From assembly GCF_000382365.1 (NCBI RefSeq), contig NZ_KB908215.1, forward strand, positions 372,001 through 436,000: DNA of 64,000 nt, given 5' to 3'. Positions 29,769-37,836 of the stretch are shown one piece after another. Source of the stretch: Pannonibacter phragmitetus DSM 14782 (GTDB lineage Bacteria > Pseudomonadota > Alphaproteobacteria > Rhizobiales > Stappiaceae). Numbering within the stretch: position 1 is the first letter of the stretch; the number at the start of each line of letters is the position of its first letter. The notes under the pieces were generated by a model. It was given only the letters and a program-made list of their open reading frames with translations, was not told where the DNA came from and did not search any database. A program made the position numbers and the translations under genes.

Positions 29769-32279
29769 ATGCACACTCCTGTCGTCATCGCGGCCTTCGC
29801 CAGCCTCCTTGTTGTCATCGCCCTGCTGCAGCCTTTGGCGCGGCGGCTTGACCTTGCGCCCAGCGTCCTCATTGCAGCTGTGGGGGCCATGATCGGCGTG
29901 CTCGCGGCCTATCTGCTCTATACGCCGCGCACCGACACATTCAACGCGCTGGCCTATGTCTTTGTCGATCCGCCGATCGATTCCGAGACGGTGCTCTACG
30001 TTTTCCTGCCGCTGCTGCTCTTCCAGACGACACTGACGCTGGACGTGCGGCGTATTCTGGAAGACTGGGTTCCGATCCTGCTGCTGGCAGTCATCGCCGT
30101 GCTGGTGGCGACCGCGATCATCGGCTTTGCATTGTTCCCGTTGGCGGGCGTTTCCCTGGTGGCCTGCCTGCTGCTGGGTGCCATCGTCGCCACCACGGAC
30201 CCCGTGGCCGTTGTCTCCATCTTCCGCGACATCGGTGCACCGGGGCGCCTCGGACGCCTCGTTGAGGGGGAAAGTCTGCTGAATGACGCCGCCGCCATCG
30301 TGCTCTTCGTCATCCTGCTGGGCATGCTGACCGGGGCGCAGACCCCCGAGCCGATGGCAGCCGTCGCCACCTTCTTCCGCTCCTTCATCGGCGGCATCCT
30401 TCTGGGCCTCATTGCGGGGCGCGGGGCGGTCGCCTTCCTGCCGATGATGCAGGAGAACAAGCTGGCGCAGGTCACCTTCTCCGTCGCCCTGCCCTATCTC
30501 GTCTACGTGGTCAGCGAGCAGCTGGCGGATGTTTCGGCCGTGGTCGCCGTGGTCGCCAGCGGCATCGTCTTCAATCTCTACGGCCCGGCTCGCATCACCC
30601 CGGATGCCTGGTCCTATCTGCATGATGTGTGGGAGCAGATCGCCTTCTGGGCCAGTTCCCTCATCTTCGTGCTTGCCTCGATCCTGATCCCAGAGCTGCT
30701 GACAGGCTTCCGCATGCTGGACGCCCTGCTGCTGGTCGTCCTCATCGTTGCCGCCCTTGCCGCACGCGCGGTGGTCATATTCGGGATCATGCCTCTGCTT
30801 GAGGTGATGAAACTCAGCGAACCGGTCAATACACGCTACAAGACCGTCATTCTCTGGGGCGGCATGCGCGGCGCGGTGACGCTGATCCTTGCCCTGTCCA
30901 TCACCGAGCACCGGACCCTGCCGGATGATGTGCAGCGTTTCGTGGCCGTTCTGGCGACCAGCTTCGTGCTCTTCACTCTGCTGATCTACGGCACCACGCT
31001 GAAGCCCCTGATCAAGATCCTGAAGCTCAACACCCTGTCGCCGCTGGATCAGGCTTTGCGGCACCAGTTCCAGGCTCTTTCCCTTTCGGACGTGCGCGAC
31101 GAGGTGGACGAGGCCGCGCACGCCTATTCCATTTCGGATGCCATCGCCCGCAAGGTCAGCGATGACTATGCGGCGCGCTCGGCCGAAGCGGCAGAAATCA
31201 ATGCCTTTGCCGAAGACATCATGGACCGCGAGCGCGTGCTGCTGGGCCTCATCGCCCTTGCCGACCGGGAAAGGGTGTTCGTTCTCAAGCATTTCCGCGA
31301 AGGCACGGTTTCCAACCGCACCATCACCAGCCACCTGGCCATTGTCGGCCGGATCGCCGATCAGGCGCGCACCAAGGGCCGGACCGGCTACAACCGCTCG
31401 GCCCGGCGGATCGTCTCCTTCGGCAAGCTGTTCCGCCTCGCCCAGTGGACCCAGCGCTGGCTGAAAATCGACCTGCCGCTGCGCATCCTTGTGGCCGACC
31501 GTTTCGAACGGCTGCTGCTGACCCGCATCGTCCTGAATGAGCTGATCGAGTTCAACAGCAACCGCATCAAGCCGCTGCTGGGCGACCGCGTGGCTTCGAT
31601 CCTGCACGAAACCCTCGACATCCGCCGCGAGGACATCGTCCAGGGGCTGGATGCCATGCGCCTGCAATATCCCGATTATGCCGATGCGCTGGAGCTGGAC
31701 TTCCTGCGCCGCACCGGCCAGCGCTTCGAGGAGGCGGCCTATTCCGACGCCTATACCCAGACGCTGATCGGCACCGAGCTGTACAACGACCTCAAGCACG
31801 AGTTGGCCCAGCGCCGCACCACCGGCGGCAGCCGCCCGCGTCTGGACCTTGGCCTGAAGACCCGTGATCTCGTTGCCCAGAACCCGTTCTTCTCAGGGCT
31901 GAAGGATGCCGAGCGTGAGGAAATCGTCCGGCTGATGCGCCCGCGCTTTGCAACGCCCGGCGAGTACATCATCCGCAAGGGCGAGAAAGGCGACGCAGCC
32001 TATTTCATCTCATCAGGAGCGGCAGAGGTGCGCACAGCCTTCGGCACTCATGCTGTCGGACGTGGTGACGTGGTGGGCGAAATCGCCCTTCTGACCGGCC
32101 AGCCGCGCAGTGCCGATGTGGTTGCCCTTGGCTATTGCAATCTGCTGGTGCTCTCGGCCACCGATTTCCGCGCGTTGATGAAGCGTTCGGCGGATCTGCG
32201 CGCCCACGTGGAGCATCTGGCCCAGGTCCGCCTCGGCATGAACCAGGCAGATGCGGCGGCGCTTGCCACGCCGGAATAG
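29769..32279 (+). CDS. CPA1-type Na+/H+ antiporter fused to a cyclic-nucleotide-binding domain
   Basis: An 836-aa protein in three parts. Residues about 1-415 are a CPA1 antiporter with roughly twelve membrane segments; GAIVATTDPVAVVSIFRD holds the conserved Thr-Asp pair and GESLLNDAAAIVLF the Asn-Asp ion site. Residues about 430-690 are a charged, helical cytoplasmic region. Residues about 700-825 are a CAP-type cyclic-nucleotide-binding domain, with RKGEKGDAAYFISSG and the phosphate-binding cassette GEIALLTGQPRSADV. The cassette keeps the Gly-Glu and Arg that bind cyclic nucleotide. Ion exchange may thus be gated by cAMP or cGMP. The same combination of parts occurs in sperm-type NHE proteins. 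Confidence 0.9.
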   Translation: MHTPVVIAAFASLLVVIALLQPLARRLDLAPSVLIAAVGAMIGVLAAYLLYTPRTDTFNALAYVFVDPPIDSETVLYVFLPLLLFQTTLTLDVRRILEDWVPILLLAVIAVLVATAIIGFALFPLAGVSLVACLLLGAIVATTDPVAVVSIFRDIGAPGRLGRLVEGESLLNDAAAIVLFVILLGMLTGAQTPEPMAAVATFFRSFIGGILLGLIAGRGAVAFLPMMQENKLAQVTFSVALPYLVYVVSEQLADVSAVVAVVASGIVFNLYGPARITPDAWSYLHDVWEQIAFWASSLIFVLASILIPELLTGFRMLDALLLVVLIVAALAARAVVIFGIMPLLEVMKLSEPVNTRYKTVILWGGMRGAVTLILALSITEHRTLPDDVQRFVAVLATSFVLFTLLIYGTTLKPLIKILKLNTLSPLDQALRHQFQALSLSDVRDEVDEAAHAYSISDAIARKVSDDYAARSAEAAEINAFAEDIMDRERVLLGLIALADRERVFVLKHFREGTVSNRTITSHLAIVGRIADQARTKGRTGYNRSARRIVSFGKLFRLAQWTQRWLKIDLPLRILVADRFERLLLTRIVLNELIEFNSNRIKPLLGDRVASILHETLDIRREDIVQGLDAMRLQYPDYADALELDFLRRTGQRFEEAAYSDAYTQTLIGTELYNDLKHELAQRRTTGGSRPRLDLGLKTRDLVAQNPFFSGLKDAEREEIVRLMRPRFATPGEYIIRKGEKGDAAYFISSGAAEVRTAFGTHAVGRGDVVGEIALLTGQPRSADVVALGYCNLLVLSATDFRALMKRSADLRAHVEHLAQVRLGMNQADAAALATPE

Positions 32280-32408
32280 CTTTCCCTTGTTGCAGAACAC
32301 TTTTGCCGCCTTCCGGTCTTGCCGGAGGGCGGGCCTGCGGGCTAGCTTGCAGCCGGAGTTGTCAGACAACATGGCCGCACAGGCTTGTGGCCGTATGGGA
32401 GATGTTTC

Positions 32409-33167
32409 ATGGATTTCACCGGCAAGACCGTTCTCGTCACCGGCGCAAGCTCCGGCATTGGCCGTGCCACCGCCATTGCCTTCCTGAAGGCTGGCGCGAA
32501 TGTGGTTCTCACCGGCCGCCGGGAGGATGCGCTGGCGGACACACTCGCCCGCTCGGGTACTGCCGCTGACAAGGCGCTGATCCTGGCCGGAGATGTGAGC
32601 ACCGAAAGCTTCACCGATGGTCTCTTTGCCCGTCTGGGCGAGCGGTTCGGCCGTCTGGACGTGGTGTTCAACAACGCCGGCATCAGCCTGCCCTCGACGC
32701 TGATCGACGACATGAAGCCGGAGGACTTCCGCAAGGTGCTGGACGTGAACGTCTACGGCGCTTTCCTCATCGCCCGTGGCGCCTTCGGCATGATGCGCCG
32801 CCAGTCGCCGCAGGGCGGGCGCATCATCAACAACGGCTCCATCTCCGCCGCCGTGCCGCGTCCGGGTTCTGTTGCCTACACCGCGTCCAAGCATGCCATC
32901 ACCGGCCTCACCCGCACCCTTTCGCTCGACGGGCGGCCCTTCTCCATCGCCTGCGGTCAGATCGACATCGGCAACGCCGCCTCGGACATGACCGAAGTGA
33001 TGCAGAAAGGCGTGCCGCAGGCCAATGGCACCATCGCCCCGGAACCGGTGATGGATGTCGCCCATGTCGCCAGCTCGGTGCTGCATATGGCCAGCCTGCC
33101 GCTGGAGGCCAATGTCCAGTTCATGACCGTGATGGCCACAAATATGCCCTTCATCGGCCGCGGCTGA
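32409..33167 (+). CDS. short-chain dehydrogenase/reductase
   Basis: A 252-aa NAD(P)-dependent oxidoreductase. The cofactor motif is TGASSGIG (11-18), NNAG follows at 88-91, and the catalytic set is Ser144, Tyr157 and Lys161 (GSVAYTASKHA). Arg37 after the second strand (TGRRED) suggests NADP(H). The ATG at 32409 has GGGAGATG upstream; the longer frame from 32385 is less likely. Substrate unknown. A strong terminator follows. Confidence 0.9.
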   Translation: MDFTGKTVLVTGASSGIGRATAIAFLKAGANVVLTGRREDALADTLARSGTAADKALILAGDVSTESFTDGLFARLGERFGRLDVVFNNAGISLPSTLIDDMKPEDFRKVLDVNVYGAFLIARGAFGMMRRQSPQGGRIINNGSISAAVPRPGSVAYTASKHAITGLTRTLSLDGRPFSIACGQIDIGNAASDMTEVMQKGVPQANGTIAPEPVMDVAHVASSVLHMASLPLEANVQFMTVMATNMPFIGRG

Positions 33168-33191
33168 TTTTCTTCCAACATCTGACGCAGA

Positions 33192-33214
33192 TGCCGCCGG
33201 ACCTTCCGGCGGCA
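33192..33214 (+). terminator. intrinsic terminator of the SDR gene
   Basis: TGCCGCCGG (33192-33200) and CCGGCGGCA (33206-33214) form a perfect 9-bp stem with a 5-nt loop, followed by TTTTTATTTT. Confidence 0.95.
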
Positions 33215-33434
33215 TTTTTATTTTGCAGTCGTCACAAAGCCGTTTCTCGCTGCACGCAAAAAATTCCGCATCAATAGATATCCGTCTATTTCAGAATTAC
33301 TTGCAACATTTTTTCTGCAAGATCGCCATACAAACACCAAACAGACAGTCCATCTTTCCGCCAAGCGCCGCTTTGCCAGTTTTCGGCAAAGAGAAGATCT
33401 TGTTGTTGATTTAGGAATTCACGGAGTCTTCCCC

Positions 33435-34919
33435 GTGCCTCACCCGCTCTACAGTTACCGGCGCATGCGGTGCAGTCTTTTTATGACTGCCGTGCTGCTG
33501 CTGGCAGGAGAGCTACCGGCCAATGCACAGGCCGTGTCGCAAGGGTGCCTTGAGATCAACGCCGGGCATTTCAACGCCATGTCCGGCAATCTCAATCAGA
33601 TTGAGCGGACGGCAGCCGGGTTCGGCAGTGGGGATACGGTGACCATCACCTTCACCCCGAACAGCGGCACGCCCTATCGCTACACCCTGTCCGAAACCGG
33701 CGAAGCGCCCAGATCCGCCGCTCCCTCCGGTGCGATGACGATCACCCGCAGCATTGAGCGGGAAAACAGTGCCTTGACGCTGCAGTTCCGGACTGAGGGG
33801 CTCTATTTCGACACCGTCACGGTTACCGCCGCCTGTGTTCCGTCGCCCGAGACCGCCCCCTTGAGCCCGGAAGCTGCCAGCATCCGGAGTTTCCGGGAGG
33901 CACAGGGCCGTGCCTCTCTCTCCGCTCTCGCTGCCTCGGCCAGCACCATGAGCGATGTGGTGAGCGGAAGCATCGGCGCCGGCTTCGGCAGGGGAAAGTT
34001 CTTCGCGGCAGCCCCCGGCTATATCACCCTCAACCTTGGCGAAGGCATCGCCGCCAAGGAGAACGCGGCGCGCAACCGGGAGCTCTTCCGCAAGCTGCGG
34101 ATGGATGAAAAGCTGGCCCTTGCCGCCACCCGCCAGCCCCTACCGGTGCAGCGCCCGTGGACCGCCTGGGCCACCGTCCGTGGCAGCTGGCTGAGCGGTG
34201 GCCCGGACAGTACCGGCAGTCAGATCAATGCACTGTCAGGCGTCGGATACCGGGTGGCTCCGGATACAATCCTCGGGGTAATGGCCGGTTCGGAGCGCTT
34301 CGATTACGGTTACAGCTCCGCAAAATCCGGCCTCATCGGCGAAGGCACCACCCTTGGCAGCTATTCCGGCTGGCGCCTGACCCCGGCGCTGACGCTCACC
34401 ACCATGGCCGCATGGTCGGGCCTCACCTACAAGGGCCGTTCCGATGGCATTGGCGGCAATTTCTCCGGCTCACGCTATCTCGTGGGCGCCGGCCTGACAG
34501 GCCGTCAGACATTTGGTCCCGTTACCCTTTCTCCGGAAGCGCGCTTCTACGGCGCCTATGAGCGGCACGGCAGCTTCACAGCCAGCAACGGTACCTCAAT
34601 GGAGGCGATGGATGTATTTCTGGGGCGCACGACCCTCGGCGCGCGGGCCAGCATCACCCAGACACTCACCCCCTATATCAAGGCCTCTCCCTATGCGGGC
34701 GTCTATGCCAACCTGCGTTACTCGCAGGCCCTCGACCTGAGCCAGCCGAACACCGAGCCAATGGTGGCCGGAGCCTGGTCTGCCCTCACCAGCGCCAGCC
34801 TCGGCGTCAACTTCACGGGCCGCCGGGGGGCCAGCCTCAATCTGGGCGGCCAGGTGTCCGGCATTGGCGCCAGCAGCCAGAGCTGGAGCGCCACGGGGCG
34901 TCTCTCCATCGGCTTCTGA
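33435..34919 (+). CDS. autotransporter-type outer-membrane barrel protein with short N-terminal domain
   Basis: A 494-aa secreted protein. The signal peptide ends near LPANAQA (residues about 26-32). Residues 33-140 are a small beta-rich domain with two cysteines (QGCLEIN and VTAACVPS) that may form a disulfide. The rest, from about 235, alternates in the manner of an autotransporter beta barrel (for example WATVRGSWLSGG, GVGYRVAPDTILGVMAG) and ends in LSIGF, with the terminal Phe of outer-membrane proteins. The passenger is very short compared with true autotransporters. The start is GTG (33435) with GGAG upstream; the ATG at 33465 is possible. The stop codon is part of a dispersed repeat. 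Confidence 0.75.
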   Translation: MPHPLYSYRRMRCSLFMTAVLLLAGELPANAQAVSQGCLEINAGHFNAMSGNLNQIERTAAGFGSGDTVTITFTPNSGTPYRYTLSETGEAPRSAAPSGAMTITRSIERENSALTLQFRTEGLYFDTVTVTAACVPSPETAPLSPEAASIRSFREAQGRASLSALAASASTMSDVVSGSIGAGFGRGKFFAAAPGYITLNLGEGIAAKENAARNRELFRKLRMDEKLALAATRQPLPVQRPWTAWATVRGSWLSGGPDSTGSQINALSGVGYRVAPDTILGVMAGSERFDYGYSSAKSGLIGEGTTLGSYSGWRLTPALTLTTMAAWSGLTYKGRSDGIGGNFSGSRYLVGAGLTGRQTFGPVTLSPEARFYGAYERHGSFTASNGTSMEAMDVFLGRTTLGARASITQTLTPYIKASPYAGVYANLRYSQALDLSQPNTEPMVAGAWSALTSASLGVNFTGRRGASLNLGGQVSGIGASSQSWSATGRLSIGF

Positions 34920-34983
34920 TACCAACTCCCCCGCGGCGCTTGAGCCATTTCAAGGCGCAATGCATCAGCATCGAAAGCCTTGG
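34917..34983 (-). repeat. dispersed intergenic repeat, copy A (inverted)
   Basis: Read on the minus strand this copy begins CCAAGGCTTTCGATGCTGA and ends GGTATCA. It shares about 46 of 51 core positions with copy B at 38971. On the plus strand it starts TGATACCAA, whose TGA is the stop codon of the barrel-protein gene. Confidence 0.8.
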
Positions 34984-34993
34984 CAGGAAGCGC

Positions 34994-35776
34994 TCAGCGC
35001 CGGGCGCCGCGCATCATCTGCCGCTTGCCCGCAAAGCCCTTGATGCGCTCCACCTCGAAGCCCGCCGCCTCAAGGTTTCGCCGCACCCATCCGGCGGCGC
35101 TATAGGTGGCAAAGGTGCCGCCCGCTGCCGTCAGGCCATGCACAGACGCCATCAGCTCCGGGCTCCAAAGCTCCGGGTTCTTCGCCGGGGAGAAGCCATC
35201 GAGGAACCACGCCTCGACCGGCAGCACGGACAAAAGCCCCTCAGGCCCCCGTCCCGATGTCAGCTCGGGCAGCAAGCTGCGCGCGTCACCAATGCCAAGC
35301 CACAGGCGCGCCCCGTCCATCGCCGCCAGATGCCAGCCCGGCGTCAGGGCGCCGTCATCTGAAGCCATGCCGGCAAGTGCCGGCCGCAGTTCAGCTGCTT
35401 CCCCGGCCACATCGGGAAAGGCCGCATGCGCCCGTTCCAGCTGCGCCAGCGTCAGGGGATAAGCCTCGAAGGACAGAAAGGTCAGCTGCGGCGGCGCCTC
35501 CAGCGTCCGGATCAGCTTCAGCGTCGCCAGAAGGTTCAGCCCGGTGCCGAAGCCAAGCTCGCCGATGGTGAAGCCTTGACGCCCCGCCATGCGCTGCGGC
35601 AGGCCATTGCCTGCGTGGAACACATGGCCCGTCTCGGCCAGACCGCCCGCGCGGGAGAAATAGGTGTCGCCGAAGCGCCCGGCGCGGGGCACTCCGTCTT
35701 CCAGCCATTCCAGCTCCGGCGCTGTGCCTGCCTGCGGCAATACCGCACTCAAATCCTCTTGCCCTGCCTGTGTCAT
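34994..35776 (-). CDS. mnmD: tRNA 5-methylaminomethyl-2-thiouridine methyltransferase MnmD
   Basis: A 260-aa SAM-dependent methyltransferase corresponding to the N-terminal half of E. coli MnmC. The SAM site is FTIGELGFGTGLNLLATL (about 67-84), and AWFLDGFSPAKNPELW is the family signature around the catalytic aspartate. It completes mnm5s2U at the wobble position of tRNAs for Lys, Glu and Gln. A separate FAD oxidoreductase gene that resembles the C-terminal half of MnmC is divergently transcribed 113 bp away. Confidence 0.9.
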   Translation of the reverse strand: MTQAGQEDLSAVLPQAGTAPELEWLEDGVPRAGRFGDTYFSRAGGLAETGHVFHAGNGLPQRMAGRQGFTIGELGFGTGLNLLATLKLIRTLEAPPQLTFLSFEAYPLTLAQLERAHAAFPDVAGEAAELRPALAGMASDDGALTPGWHLAAMDGARLWLGIGDARSLLPELTSGRGPEGLLSVLPVEAWFLDGFSPAKNPELWSPELMASVHGLTAAGGTFATYSAAGWVRRNLEAAGFEVERIKGFAGKRQMMRGARR

Positions 35777-35889
35777 GCGCTACTGATCGGTTCGTGACAG
35801 TTGCCTTGGATTGCATCACTTCCGGACGATATGTCAAAGCCAATCCATCCCTCAGCCCGCGCCATCAGCCCAAGCCAAGGACGCCCCGC

Positions 35890-37038
35890 ATGACCCAGCA
35901 GCCCAGCCCCGCCATCCTTCAGGGGGCACCGGATGTTCTGGTCATCGGTGCTGGCGTCTTCGGCCTCTCCACCGCACGGGCTGCGGCAGAGGCCGGTCTG
36001 TCGGTCACACTGGTGGAAGCAGCTCAGGTGGGGTCAGGCGCCAGTGGGGGCGTTCTTGGCGCGCTGATGCCGCATATGCCCGCCCGCTGGAATGCCAAGA
36101 AGGCCTTTCAGTTTCATGCCCTTGCCGGTCTTGAGGGGCACATTGCCCGGCTTGAGGCCGAGACGGGCCTTGAGACCGGCTACCGCCGCTGCGGCCGGGT
36201 TCTTCCCATCACCACGGCGGATCTTCTCGCGCACCACAACGCCCGGGCGGCTGAGGCGCGGACGCACTGGAACACCTCTGCGACCGGCTTTGCCTACGAG
36301 ATCGAGGAGGCGGGGGACCACGCTGCCTGGCTTGCCCCCGAGGCCGCCCCCTTTGGCGTTGTGCGTGAGACGCTGGCCGCGCGCATCAGCCCGCGCCGCT
36401 ATCTTCAGGCGCTGGCGCAGGCCTTTTCCGCGCGCGGGCGCCTCATCACCGGCGCGCCCGTTGCCAGTGTCAGCGGCAGCGCCCCTTCCGTCACCCTCGC
36501 GGATGGCCAGGTGCTGAGCGCCGGTGCCATCGTTCTGGCGCAGGGCTTTTCCAGCTTTGCCATGCTGGAGGCGATGACCGGCAAGCCGCTTGGCGAGGGC
36601 GAGAAGGGACAGGCCCTGCGCGTTGCCGCCCCCGATCTTTCCGGCATGCCCGCCGTCTACTGCGACGGCCTCTACGTTGTGCCCCACGGGGACGGCACCG
36701 TCGCTATCGGCAGCACCGCGATTGCCGGACGCACGGACACCGAAGCGGAGGCGGGGCCCGCCGCGGCCCTGCTCGCCCGTGCCATACGCTTCTGCCCCGC
36801 CCTTGCGGGCCGCGCGCTTGTGGAGACCTGGGCCGGGGTGCGGCCAAAGCCGTTTGGCCGCGATCCCCTTGTTGGCCGCATTCCCGGCCTCGACAGCATC
36901 TTTGCCGCCACCGGTGGCTTCAAGATCAGCTTTGGCATCGCCCATCTTGTTGGTGCGGCCCTTGCCGCCGAGCTTTGCTGCAAGGAGCCTGAGCACCCCC
37001 TGCCCCCGACCTTCCGCGCCAGCGCCCACTTTGCCTGA
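35890..37038 (+). CDS. FAD-dependent oxidoreductase, likely the MnmC oxidase-domain counterpart
   Basis: A 382-aa DAO-family flavoprotein. The FAD motif is DVLVIGAGVFGLSTARAAAE, followed by GSGASGGVLGALMPHMPARW, which resembles the conserved block of the MnmC oxidase domain where Gly-Ala-Ser-Gly is followed by a run ending in P. The C-terminal ATGGFKISFGIAHLVGAAL is the usual FAD-closing segment. Given that mnmD is its divergent neighbour, conversion of carboxymethylaminomethyl-U34 to aminomethyl-U34 in tRNA is likely; a general amino acid oxidase (thiO/dadA type) is the alternative. The ATG at 35890 is preferred over the open frame start at 35770, which reads into mnmD. Confidence 0.72.
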   Translation: MTQQPSPAILQGAPDVLVIGAGVFGLSTARAAAEAGLSVTLVEAAQVGSGASGGVLGALMPHMPARWNAKKAFQFHALAGLEGHIARLEAETGLETGYRRCGRVLPITTADLLAHHNARAAEARTHWNTSATGFAYEIEEAGDHAAWLAPEAAPFGVVRETLAARISPRRYLQALAQAFSARGRLITGAPVASVSGSAPSVTLADGQVLSAGAIVLAQGFSSFAMLEAMTGKPLGEGEKGQALRVAAPDLSGMPAVYCDGLYVVPHGDGTVAIGSTAIAGRTDTEAEAGPAAALLARAIRFCPALAGRALVETWAGVRPKPFGRDPLVGRIPGLDSIFAATGGFKISFGIAHLVGAALAAELCCKEPEHPLPPTFRASAHFA

Positions 37039-37270
37039 CCGCATGGTTGTTGATGCTGACATTCCGGCCTCCATCTGCCTCAGGAGCCAAGCCTCCGGGA
37101 CGGCGCTGCCCGCCGCCGCCCGCTCAGGAAAGGCTTCCATTCCTAGGGACGCAGGGACGCAGCACATGTGAGGCGAAGGGCTGGACAGCCCGGCGGCGGC
37201 TTATTACTCTCCCGGAAACGAACCGAACGGTTCGGTACGCAGATCATCACCAGAGTTGTAGGGGAAGACT

Positions 37271-37756
37271 ATGAGCCTTGAAAGCGTACGCGCCTTCTTT
37301 GCCAGCAAGGCACCGGACATCGAGGTGATGGTGAAGGATGCCAGCACCGCCACCGTGCTGGAAGCTGCCGCTGCCCTTGGCGTCGAACCCGCCCAGATCG
37401 CCAAGACTCTTTCCATCGCCGCCGGTGACGAGACGATCCTTCTGGTCACACGCGGCGATGCCCGTCTCGACAACAAGAAGGCGAAGGCCGCCTTTGGCAG
37501 CAAGGTGAAGATGCTGGGTCTGGATGTGGTGGAAGAGATCACCGGCCACCCGGTTGGCGGTGTCTGCCCCTTCGGCCTTGCCCGCCCTCTGAAGGTCCAC
37601 TGCGATGTGTCGCTGAAGGCCTTTGATGTGGTCTATCCGGCTGCCGGTGCCGTCAATGCCGCTGTCTGCATCACGCCGGAGCGCATGGCCGAACTGACGG
37701 ATGCCATCTGGGTGGATGTGTGCCGCGAGCCGGAGGTGGCCGCGCAGGAGGCCTGA
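37271..37756 (+). CDS. YbaK/EbsC-family aminoacyl-tRNA deacylase
   Basis: A 161-aa cytosolic editing-domain protein. The fold is shown by SLESVRAFFASKAPDIEV at the start, then AAALGVEPAQIAKTLSI with the conserved Lys, and GHPVGGVCPFGL, the YbaK signature G-x-x-x-G-G-x-x-P-x-G. Such proteins hydrolyse mischarged tRNA, most often Cys-tRNA(Pro) or Ala-tRNA(Pro). The ATG at 37271 has GGGGAAG upstream. It is not obviously linked to its neighbours. Confidence 0.88.
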   Translation: MSLESVRAFFASKAPDIEVMVKDASTATVLEAAAALGVEPAQIAKTLSIAAGDETILLVTRGDARLDNKKAKAAFGSKVKMLGLDVVEEITGHPVGGVCPFGLARPLKVHCDVSLKAFDVVYPAAGAVNAAVCITPERMAELTDAIWVDVCREPEVAAQEA

Positions 37757-37836
37757 ACACCATCCTGCGGCTTCATCTTGCCGCCGTATTCTCAGGTCTT
37801 AATGAAGCTCCAGTTTTTATTCGCGGAGCGGACCAG

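Noticed and set aside
26478-31799. Long open frames opposite glcB (26478-28568) and opposite the antiporter gene (29730-31799)
   Set aside because: Both are shadows of well-supported genes on the other strand; no family motif is present.
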